From NCBI RefSeq assembly GCF_000424325.1, contig NZ_AUJR01000003.1, positions 62,001 to 126,000 of the forward strand: DNA of 64,000 nucleotides, written 5' to 3'. This document shows positions 26,707-33,935 of this stretch, in pieces. The translations under genes and the position numbers were made by a program. Below the pieces are notes generated by a model, which ran no database searches, was not told the origin of the DNA, and saw nothing but the letters and a program-made list of their open reading frames with translations. Origin of the DNA: [Clostridium] clostridioforme AGR2157. Its GTDB lineage: Bacteria; Bacillota; Clostridia; Lachnospirales; Lachnospiraceae. Each line of letters begins with the position of its first letter. The stretch's first letter is position 1.

Positions 26707-28170
26707 CTAAGAACAGATTTCGCCGAGGTTCTGATGTTCCTGTAAATGAAGGATTGTCTGCTGCCCGAGCAGGATCAGGAGCTGCCACTTCCCAGGCATA
26801 TTGTCCGCACCTTCCAGCAGATCGACCATGTTTAGGACCTGATAATGGTTGTGCCTGTGAGGACGCAGAAAATTATAATAGGCAACCCACAAAGCCACGT
26901 TATAGTTGGCACCGTTGTAATTATCATAACCGCAGCTGACACGGTAAGTGGATTTAAAGGTACGGTTGAGCCGTTCAATCATCTGTTTGTACGGGCGGAA
27001 CTCTTTAGAGACGGCATCATTGTTTGTGAGCCCAATTACCTGCGTGATGTTAAACTTGAAATCATCGCCCAGTTCCTTAGCGAATTGTAAAGCAGCCAGA
27101 GGATAGGCGCTGTAACCATCGGCAATGAAACGGAACGTATCCGGGAGCTTCTTCATGCCCCGGAAAGCCATACGCATGGCAAGGATGCATGGGCCAACAG
27201 AGCGGTTGTCGGAGACCTGGTAACCGAGAATGGAGCGGGAGGCGGCGTCCATAATAAACCAGATGTAGCCTTTGATGCCGCGGACCTTGATATAGGTTTC
27301 ATCGGCAGTGAATACAGAGGATTTCGGGTAATCATAATGGTCAACAAAGGGTTTGATGACCACGGCGGCTGTTCTGGCATAGTTGGCAACCTGCTGGTGA
27401 GAGATGCGGATGCCATAGAGGTCATGGAGGGCCTGTGCGGTCTTGCGCAGGGAAAGCTGGAGGTTCACATGCATGGTAAGACACAGGGACATGATGTGAG
27501 CGTTATGCTTAGAGAACTTGAGGGAAGAGGCGTTCCTGGGCAGGGAATCTAAGTCCATGCGGAAGAAATCCACGGTGAATTCCCGGTAGAGATAATGGAG
27601 CTTATATCTATTCTTACCGAACTCCTCCTTAAGGTGCTCTTTATCAACCTTGGAAAGGTTATGCAGATAGAAGGGGCACTTGGGGTTGACACACTTGTGC
27701 AGGCGAAAAAACTTACGGTCTTTTTTAGGGACGAGGGAATGTCCGCAGTAGGGGCAGACAAAACGGACCGGAGTGGAGACAAGGTCCCCGGTAACGAAGG
27801 TCTGTCCGCAGACTTTACATTGGTACTGGCCGTTGCCGCCGTTGTTATCATAGAGATAGTGATGCGGGGCACCGCAGAGAGGGCAGACGACATCATCTGG
27901 TATGGACTTCCCATTGCGTCGCTGGACCGGCTTAACTGTTTTACCATATTTCCAGAGATAGTATTCAAGAAGGAACTGCCAGTCCTGTTGAATGAAGGGC
28001 TTGATAACAGGGAGACGGTCGGTGGAAAATTTCTGGTATTTAGGGGAGTGGGAGTCATCGAAGGCCCACTGCTTGAGAGGAATAAATCTGCAAATCAGAT
28101 TCAGGAGCCAGCAAATCGTTTTATATTGTTCTTGAATTACAGTAAGTAAATAGAGTATAATGTTATCCAT
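26707..28170 (-). CDS. DDE transposase with N-terminal zinc ribbons
   Basis: A 487-residue transposase. Residues ~95-185 contain two zinc-ribbon-like CxxC pairs (CPLCGAPHH...CKVCG, and CPYCGHS...CVNPKC). The catalytic domain has TADETYIKV, FIADGYSAYPLA and MIERLNRTFK, giving the D-D-E triad in an rve-like fold as in IS6/IS240-type and related orphan families. The start ATG 28170 is about 150 bases inside the IS end. No frameshift is seen, and with matched ends and target repeats the element may be active or recently so. I do not assign a named IS. Confidence 0.88.
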   Translation of the reverse strand: MDNIILYLLTVIQEQYKTICWLLNLICRFIPLKQWAFDDSHSPKYQKFSTDRLPVIKPFIQQDWQFLLEYYLWKYGKTVKPVQRRNGKSIPDDVVCPLCGAPHHYLYDNNGGNGQYQCKVCGQTFVTGDLVSTPVRFVCPYCGHSLVPKKDRKFFRLHKCVNPKCPFYLHNLSKVDKEHLKEEFGKNRYKLHYLYREFTVDFFRMDLDSLPRNASSLKFSKHNAHIMSLCLTMHVNLQLSLRKTAQALHDLYGIRISHQQVANYARTAAVVIKPFVDHYDYPKSSVFTADETYIKVRGIKGYIWFIMDAASRSILGYQVSDNRSVGPCILAMRMAFRGMKKLPDTFRFIADGYSAYPLAALQFAKELGDDFKFNITQVIGLTNNDAVSKEFRPYKQMIERLNRTFKSTYRVSCGYDNYNGANYNVALWVAYYNFLRPHRHNHYQVLNMVDLLEGADNMPGKWQLLILLGQQTILHLQEHQNLGEICS

Positions 28171-28343
28171 AGCAATGATCCATCCTTTGGTTATGTTGGT
28201 TGTGGTGACTACATTATACCAAAAAAGGGGAGGTCATTGCTTTTTTATTTTCAAAAGCGGTGTAATCCTTGAAAATATAAGGTTTTTAATAACAAACGGG
28301 GTGTCAGACTTGACACTACCTTAATATTGAAGGAGGAAATTAT

Positions 28344-29837
28344 ATGAAATTATCATTTGAATACGGCGCTGGCCTTATGACAGCAGAACTTCCCGATACA
28401 ACTGACATCTTTATTCCGGGTGAGACCGTGCCGGATCCGGCATGCATTCCGGAGGATCGCCTGGTTGAAGAGACTTTAAAGTCCATCAGAAACCCGATGG
28501 GAATGGAACCGCTCTCTGAGCTGGCTCACAAGGGATCCAAGGTTACTATTATTTTTCCGGACCGTGTAAAAGGCGGAGAACAGCCGACATCCCACCGCAA
28601 GATTTCCATTAAGCTGATTCTGGACGAACTGTATGCGGTTGGTGTTGAGAAGAAGGACATTTTACTGATCTGTTCCAACGGTCTCCATCGGAAGAATACA
28701 GAACAGGAGATACATAATATTCTGGGCGACGAGCTGTTCCATGAATTCTGGCATACGCACCAGATCATCAACCACGACAGCGAGGATTACGATCATCTGG
28801 TAGATTTGGGAACCACGGACAGAGGTGACCCGGTTCTGATGAACAAATACGTTTACGACAGTGATGTTGCGATTCTGATCGGCCATACCCAGGGCAATCC
28901 TTATGGCGGATATTCAGGCGGATACAAGCACTGTGCGACGGGAATTACCCATTGGCGCTCCATCGCATCCCACCATGTGCCGGAGGTTATGCACCGGAAG
29001 GACTTTACTCCGGTCAGCGGAAAGTCCCTTATGAGAACAAAGTTCGACGAGATCGGACAGCACATGGAGAAATGCATGGGCAAGAAGTTCTTCTGCTGTG
29101 ATGCGGTTCTCGATACAAAGTCCAGACAGATCGAGATCAACAGCGGATATGCAAAGGTCATGCAGCCTCATTCCTGGATCACGGCAGACAAGAGAACGTA
29201 TGTGCCGTGGGCAGAGAAGAAGTACGATGTTATGGTATTCGGTATGCCTCAGTTCTTCCATTACGGGGAAGGCATGGGAACCAATCCGATCATGCTGCTT
29301 CAGGCTATTTCCGCCCAGGTTATCAGACATAAGAGAATTATGAGCGATAACTGTGTGATTATCTGTTCTTCTCTCTGCAACGGATACTTCCACGATGAAC
29401 TGTGGCCGTATACAAGGGAAATGTATGAGATGTTCCAGCATGACTTTATGAATACGCTTCCTGACATGAACCGCTACGGCGAGTATTTTGCGACCAATGA
29501 GGAGTATATCAGAAAGTACCGCTACTGCAACGCATTCCATCCGTTCCATGGATTCTCCATGATCAGCTGCGGCCATATTGCAGAGATGAATACCTCCGCA
29601 ATCTACCTCTGCGGCGCTCAGGATCCTGGCTATGCAAGGGGAATGGGGCTTAAGACGAGAGCGACCATTGAAGAGGCACTGGAGGATGCAAAGAAGAAAT
29701 TTGTAGGACCGAATCCGAATATTCTTGCGCTTCCACAGACATTTAAGCTGGGAGCTGTACATCTGATGATGAAGGATGACGTGTATGAGGGAAAGGGCGC
29801 GGAAGATTGTGCCTGTGCAGCTCATATGCACCATTAA
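28344..29837 (+). CDS. LarA-like (lactate racemase family) protein
   Basis: A 497-residue protein of the LarA/DUF2088 family, in which a nickel-pincer nucleotide serves 2-hydroxyacid racemisation or epimerisation. HTQGNPYGGYSGGYKHCATG carries the lysine position to which the cofactor binds in LarA. SNGLHRKNTEQE and GNPYGG are other family blocks. It is longer than LarA (about 425) and ends in a His/Cys-rich tail (CACAAHMHH). AAGGAGGAAA precedes ATG 28344, only 15 bases past the insertion sequence. Cofactor genes larB, larC and larE are not in the window. In this operon it probably epimerises a sugar acid or hydroxy acid; the substrate is not known. Confidence 0.8.
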   Translation: MKLSFEYGAGLMTAELPDTTDIFIPGETVPDPACIPEDRLVEETLKSIRNPMGMEPLSELAHKGSKVTIIFPDRVKGGEQPTSHRKISIKLILDELYAVGVEKKDILLICSNGLHRKNTEQEIHNILGDELFHEFWHTHQIINHDSEDYDHLVDLGTTDRGDPVLMNKYVYDSDVAILIGHTQGNPYGGYSGGYKHCATGITHWRSIASHHVPEVMHRKDFTPVSGKSLMRTKFDEIGQHMEKCMGKKFFCCDAVLDTKSRQIEINSGYAKVMQPHSWITADKRTYVPWAEKKYDVMVFGMPQFFHYGEGMGTNPIMLLQAISAQVIRHKRIMSDNCVIICSSLCNGYFHDELWPYTREMYEMFQHDFMNTLPDMNRYGEYFATNEEYIRKYRYCNAFHPFHGFSMISCGHIAEMNTSAIYLCGAQDPGYARGMGLKTRATIEEALEDAKKKFVGPNPNILALPQTFKLGAVHLMMKDDVYEGKGAEDCACAAHMHH

Positions 29838-29889
29838 TAGAACTGTGATGTGTGCAGGAATAAAATGATTCCTGATTAATACAATGACG

Positions 29890-29942
29890 GAACGGCCTTA
29901 CAGGGCAGGACTTTACGGCTGGCGGGCCGTTCTAAGCAATGC
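29890..29942 (+). promoter_or_regulatory. Possible structured leader before nagA
   Basis: Inverted repeats GAACGGCC (29890-29897) and GGCCGTTC (29935-29942) bracket a 37-base loop in the 182-base gap between the LarA-like gene and nagA. There is no T-run. It may stabilise or process the transcript; no riboswitch family is recognised. Confidence 0.35.
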
Positions 29943-30019
29943 CTCGGCACACTTTGGGATATCATAGAGACAGGGCATTGCCTGTACCGATAACAGAGTT
30001 TATGGAAGGAGGTTTTACA

Positions 30020-31192
30020 GTGAAAACATTGATCAAAAATGCATCTGTGTACCACAACCATCGTTTCGAGGCGCTGGATCTTCTCTTGGAGGACGGAAGA
30101 ATTTCCCGAATGGGCGGCTGCGAGGGAGAGAGATGTGATGAGGTGATTGATGCCGGAGGAAAACGCGTGGTCCCAGGTTTTATTGATATTCATACTCATG
30201 GAGCAGTCGGTGTGGATGTCAATGGTGCGGACGCAGACGGCTTGGAAAAAATCTGTCGTTTCTTCGCTTCGCAGGGAACGACCAGCTGGCTCTGTTCTGT
30301 TCTTACGGACACGAAGGAGCAGACCATGCATGCCATCCATATGTATAAAGAGTGGAAAAATACGGAGCATCGCGGTGCGAATCTGATGGGAATCCATCTG
30401 GAAGGGCCGTTCTTATGCCCGGCTTATAAAGGGGCCATGCCGGAACACCTCTTAAAGAAGCCGGATATGGAGCTTCTAAAGGCGTATCAGGAGGCGGCGG
30501 AAGGAGAGGTCCGCTATATCACGGTTTCTCCTGAGGTGGAAGGCATTGTTGATTTTATTCCCTATATTAAGAGTCTGGGGATTCAGGTTGCCATCGGTCA
30601 TTCGGGGGCAGATTATGATACAGCGCGGCGAGCCATACAAAACGGTGCATTGGGAGCAACTCATACCGGCAACGCCATGAAGCTGCTGCATCAGCATTTT
30701 CCGGCGATCTGGGGAGCGGTACTGGAAGACGATGAGGTGTACTGTGAAATGATTTGTGACGGAAGACACCTTCATCCGGGGACCGTTCGTTTTATCATAA
30801 AAGTCAAGGGCCTGGACCGTGTGGTTGCGATCACGGATTCCATCATGGCAGCCGGACTTCCGGATGGCAATTATAAGCTGGGAGTTAATGATGTTGTCGT
30901 TGTGGGCGGTGATGCAAAGCTGGCTTCCGACGGAACACGTGCAGGCAGCACGCTGACAACCGGAAAAGCTCTGAAGAATCTTCTGGAATTTACAGGACGT
31001 TCTCTGACGGATATTATCCCGATGCTTACGGAGAATCCGGCCAGACTGATCGGTGTTTATGACCGGGTAGGTTCTATCGAACCTGGTAAGGACGCAGACC
31101 TTGTGTTTTTGGATGGGGATTACAAGATAGTTCGTACAATCGTCAAAGGCAAAGCGTGCTATGAAATAAATGTACATACTATATTTGGCTAA
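30020..31192 (+). CDS. nagA: N-acetylglucosamine-6-phosphate deacetylase
   Basis: A 390-residue amidohydrolase. IDIHTHGAVG holds the metal-binding HxH, HLEGPF the metal-bridging glutamate, IGHSGAD and THTGNAM the further histidines, and ITDSIMAAGLPDG the catalytic aspartate. It removes acetate from N-acetylated amino sugar 6-phosphates to feed the NagB-like enzyme. The start is GTG 30020, with GAAGGAGG 8 bases upstream; no ATG lies nearby. Last gene of the operon; a strong terminator follows. Confidence 0.9.
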   Translation: MKTLIKNASVYHNHRFEALDLLLEDGRISRMGGCEGERCDEVIDAGGKRVVPGFIDIHTHGAVGVDVNGADADGLEKICRFFASQGTTSWLCSVLTDTKEQTMHAIHMYKEWKNTEHRGANLMGIHLEGPFLCPAYKGAMPEHLLKKPDMELLKAYQEAAEGEVRYITVSPEVEGIVDFIPYIKSLGIQVAIGHSGADYDTARRAIQNGALGATHTGNAMKLLHQHFPAIWGAVLEDDEVYCEMICDGRHLHPGTVRFIIKVKGLDRVVAITDSIMAAGLPDGNYKLGVNDVVVVGGDAKLASDGTRAGSTLTTGKALKNLLEFTGRSLTDIIPMLTENPARLIGVYDRVGSIEPGKDADLVFLDGDYKIVRTIVKGKACYEINVHTIFG

Positions 31193-31283
31193 AGCAACCA
31201 TTCTTGTCCAACTCCATGATTATCTCATAGGACGGACCTGGGTAGAAGGCGGTGGGTTATTCATCGCTTACAATGGAAAAGGA

Positions 31284-31324
31284 GCCTCGCCGGTAATGAT
31301 ATGATATCAACTAACCGGTGAGGC
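31284..31324. terminator. Bidirectional terminator
   Basis: An 11-base stem, GCCTCGCCGGT / ACCGGTGAGGC with one G-T pair, has a 19-base A/T loop and lies between convergent nagA and the secreted-protein gene. T residues follow on the plus side and an A-rich stretch (AATGGAAAAGGA) precedes it, so it can serve both strands. Confidence 0.8.
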
Positions 31325-31336
31325 TTCTTATATGGA

Positions 31337-32269
31337 TTAAGATATGATTCTGCTGCCAGTCTCCGGCGCGGCCGTATCCTTCTCAGTATTCCAAATTCCG
31401 TCACTTCCCAGCCAGTAATATAAATCCTGGTCCGAGGATTTTACATAACAATCAGCTTCCATATACCCATTATGTCCAAAGTAATACCAGTTGTCGCTGA
31501 TGCAGCGCCAGCTGTTTACCGGGTAGACATTGTTTGGATATACATAGCGCCATCCCGAGGAGGTCTTATCCCATTTTCCGTTGGCGATAAACCAGGTGTC
31601 TTCGGTGCGGATGGTCAGAGGCTCAGAGTTGTCTGTCCATGGTCCGGCCTGGGAGCTGTAGGTACCCAATGCCCGTACGGTGAACGTGTAATTTCCCTCT
31701 ACATTGATGTAGGAACTGAAATCATAGGTGGATTCGGAAGTCTTTTGGGTGGTTACCGGTATTTTGTCCCGGTACAGGCGCAATTCGTATGCTTTGCTCC
31801 CGTTTACCTTATCCCATACAGCGGTGGTCTGGTTCCAGCTGACGGATGTGGTAATAGGAAGATTGCCGTCTATGGCAGGCAGATACACCTGAAGGATTAA
31901 AGTGCTTCCGTCTCCGTCCGTTTCGGCGGTTTTAAACTGGGCCCCGCAGCCGGTCAGCGAGAAGATGCTGCGTTTGGTGCTGGAAAAATAGTATCCGTCC
32001 TTTGCAGAGAGCTCCACTTCCACTATGGGCCTCTCGCCATAGTCCCACTGGTCATCCTTTTTGTCGTACACAGCACCTTCCACCTTGAATTCACTGTTGC
32101 TGGATACTGCATATACATTGCCTACCAGTTCGCCGCCCTTTGGGGCTGTGTCCCAGGAAAATGTCAAGGGTATGGATGTGATTGCTTTTTCCTGTCCATA
32201 GGCGGAGAACAGAGTGCCCATAGAAAGAAAAGCTGCCAAGGCTGCGATTATGAGTGATTTTTTTGCCAT
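31337..32269 (-). CDS. Secreted protein with C-terminal choline-binding-type repeats
   Basis: A 310-residue exported protein. Residues 1-26 form a signal peptide (KK, then a hydrophobic run ending FSAYGQ). Residues ~30-140 are beta-rich and unrecognised. Residues ~145-225 look like a fibronectin type III-like domain (VSWNQTTAVWDKVNGSKAYE). Residues ~230-295 contain aromatic, glycine-rich repeats of the cell wall/choline-binding type (CISDNWYYFGHNGYMEA). It is probably held on the wall surface. GGAGGGATATAC precedes ATG 32269. Function beyond wall attachment is unknown. Confidence 0.75.
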   Translation of the reverse strand: MAKKSLIIAALAAFLSMGTLFSAYGQEKAITSIPLTFSWDTAPKGGELVGNVYAVSSNSEFKVEGAVYDKKDDQWDYGERPIVEVELSAKDGYYFSSTKRSIFSLTGCGAQFKTAETDGDGSTLILQVYLPAIDGNLPITTSVSWNQTTAVWDKVNGSKAYELRLYRDKIPVTTQKTSESTYDFSSYINVEGNYTFTVRALGTYSSQAGPWTDNSEPLTIRTEDTWFIANGKWDKTSSGWRYVYPNNVYPVNSWRCISDNWYYFGHNGYMEADCYVKSSDQDLYYWLGSDGIWNTEKDTAAPETGSRIIS

Positions 32270-32500
32270 TGTATATCCCTCCTTGTGGTTCCGGAAAATT
32301 GACTGCCGGTATACATGTTACTATTACTATTGTACTGTATTTTGGGGTGAAATTACAAGTTTTATTTGATAATAATATTGGGTAATAATATTGGGTTGAT
32401 AGTAATGAGCCTGATAATATTGTTGAACCAATTCGGGAAAGATACGGATTTATGCATATCCTGGGAAGGCAGGCGGCATAATAATCATGGAGGTGATATC

Positions 32501-32674
32501 ATGAGTCCAAAGGAATTAAATTATATTGAGGATGCATTAGGCCATGAGCAGTTTTTAATGAATCAGTGCCAGGAAGCCATCCAGAATCTGCAGGATCCTG
32601 CCCTTAAAAATCAGGTACAGCAGATGGAACAGAAGCATCAGCAGATTTTTGACAGTTTTTATAATCTCATATAA
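32501..32674 (+). CDS. Small spore-coat-associated protein
   Basis: A 57-residue, mostly helical protein (ELNYIEDALGHEQFLMNQCQ) like the short CotF-associated coat proteins of clostridia. ATGGAGGTGATATC precedes ATG 32501; upstream in-frame codons have no ribosome site. It sits 14 bases before the CotF-like gene, so the two form one unit. Confidence 0.7.
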   Translation: MSPKELNYIEDALGHEQFLMNQCQEAIQNLQDPALKNQVQQMEQKHQQIFDSFYNLI

Positions 32675-32688
32675 GGAGGAAGCAGAGA

Positions 32689-32934
32689 ATGGATGACAAG
32701 TGTATTATGGAGAACCTTCTCCTGACCGAGAAGGGCGTATGCGACCTGTATGTTCACGGAACCATCGAGTCTTCCACAGCTAATGTGCATCAGACCTTTA
32801 ACCAGGCGCTGAATGACAGTTTGTGTATGCAGGATGACATCTATAAGCAGATGTCCGCTAAGGGATGGTATCAGACGGAACAGGCGGAACAGCAGAAAAT
32901 CATGAAGGTAAAAAATCAGTTTTCAGGAATGTAA
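32689..32934 (+). CDS. CotF-family spore coat protein
   Basis: An 81-residue helical protein with the CotF block ENLLLTEKGVCDLYVHGTIE and the following SSTANVHQTF. These form ferritin-like bundles in the spore coat. AAGGAGGAAGCAG precedes ATG 32689. A strong terminator follows. Its presence indicates a spore-forming host. Confidence 0.82.
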   Translation: MDDKCIMENLLLTEKGVCDLYVHGTIESSTANVHQTFNQALNDSLCMQDDIYKQMSAKGWYQTEQAEQQKIMKVKNQFSGM

Positions 32935-32971
32935 TCCGGCCTGACTGGGTTTTGAGAGACTGATTGGGAGA

Positions 32972-33014
32972 AAGGACGTTAAGTCATGGAATGGTCCGTG
33001 GATTAACGTCCTTT
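32972..33014 (+). terminator. Terminator after the spore coat genes
   Basis: AAGGACGTTAA pairs with TTAACGTCCTT, an 11-bp perfect stem with a 20-base loop, followed by TTTT. It ends the two-gene coat unit. Confidence 0.88.
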
Positions 33015-33048
33015 TTTGCGTGCCGTCCAATTGCGCCGCGGAGCCTGT

Positions 33049-33312
33049 ATGATGCTGGACCGGTACAGGACCGTATTTCCCCAATACACGGACCACAGCA
33101 GCCTTCATTGCCTGAATATCACGAATCTGGCCGGACAGCTGGTGGGAGATTGCATGAAGAACAGGATATGGATTCAGGAACATAATAAACCATTCATGCC
33201 GGTAATCATTCAAACGATGCCGTCAAGGTGCAGCGAGTACCATTTCAGCGGTATGATGGCTTTGCAGTCATCCGGAGGGCTGTATATGATAGATAGAATA
33301 CAAAACAATTAA
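33049..33312 (+). CDS. Hypothetical 87-residue protein
   Basis: An open frame of 87 codons ends 18 bases before the next gene's start. The translation (MMLDRYRTVFPQYTDHSSLH) has no recognised motif, signal peptide or membrane helix. No convincing ribosome site precedes ATG 33049. Its position between a terminator and a real gene leaves room for it, but coding evidence is weak. Confidence 0.3.
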   Translation: MMLDRYRTVFPQYTDHSSLHCLNITNLAGQLVGDCMKNRIWIQEHNKPFMPVIIQTMPSRCSEYHFSGMMALQSSGGLYMIDRIQNN

Positions 33313-33330
33313 GAAAAGGAGAACAGCAGA

Positions 33331-33879
33331 ATGAATAACAACACATTAAAAGCTTCAATAGGTATTGAATTTTCCCTGATTGGGACCCAGCTTCATGCCA
33401 TGTATGAAAAAAATGAGGGAGGATACGCAGTTCTTTTGATTCCGTCGGAACAGACGCCGGACAGCGGCATTTCCGTAAAGGATCTGATTGACGACATCAA
33501 GAAGATGGCCAAGGGTGTGTCCGGCAGTGATACTGCCGTGGACACGACACAGCTTGAGACGGCCATGACCGAGGCTGCCAAGGAGGGCGGCGGCTCCACA
33601 TCCATGAAACTGGAGGACATTGTAATCAAGCTTCAGATGGCTTATCTGTACATCTGTAAAAAGGGAGAGAATTCTGTCCTGGAGTATGCGTTTCAGCTGC
33701 AGGTGGTGACAGAAGGTCTGGTACCGGAAACCATTAAGCCCATTGTGGATGTGACGAACCTTTCCATTTCTGTCTGGAATACGGACAGAAAGAAGGTAGT
33801 GGACAAGATGGCCCTGATTACTGTGGACGAATACCTGGGCGTGGCTGCACTGCCGGCCAAGAGTCAGGCCGCTAAGTAG
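33331..33879 (+). CDS. Conserved hypothetical protein, partner of the large coiled-coil protein
   Basis: A 182-residue cytoplasmic protein that I do not recognise. It has a beta-rich start (ASIGIEFSLIGTQLHAMYEK), an acidic helical middle with a Gly/Ser/Thr loop, and a second beta block (LSISVWNTDRKKVVDKMALI). No signal peptide. AAAAGGAGAAC precedes ATG 33331. It lies 56 bases before the 1,053-residue protein with no terminator between them, so the two are probably co-transcribed. The similar beta style of both suggests that they work together; this is inference. Confidence 0.65.
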   Translation: MNNNTLKASIGIEFSLIGTQLHAMYEKNEGGYAVLLIPSEQTPDSGISVKDLIDDIKKMAKGVSGSDTAVDTTQLETAMTEAAKEGGGSTSMKLEDIVIKLQMAYLYICKKGENSVLEYAFQLQVVTEGLVPETIKPIVDVTNLSISVWNTDRKKVVDKMALITVDEYLGVAALPAKSQAAK

Positions 33880-33935
33880 CGATGTAAAGTAATATGCAAA
33901 GCAGCATAGAAAGATTGCAGGAGGGAGCGTAAGGA

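Larger units (their letters stand above)
26440..28320. mobile_element. Intact insertion sequence, 1,881 bp
   Basis: The ends are GGTAGTGTCAAGT and its inverted copy ACTTGACACTACC. The 8-bp direct repeats TTAATATT (26432-26439 and 28321-28328) are the target duplication. It carries one transposase on the minus strand and an unusually long (267 bp) non-coding segment at the transposase's 3' side with hairpins. It separates tpiA from the LarA-like gene. Without it, tpiA's stop would be 19 bases from the next ATG, so it interrupts an operon. Confidence 0.93.

Noticed and set aside
26845-28149. Several long open frames on the plus strand opposite the transposase
   Set aside because: They are antisense shadows of the transposase; the minus-strand protein has zinc ribbons and a D-D-E triad.
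28310-28327. Possible hybrid promoter at the right end of the insertion sequence (TTGACA plus TAATAT)
   Set aside because: The two boxes are only about 6 bases apart and nothing like a -10 box lies at 16-18 bases.
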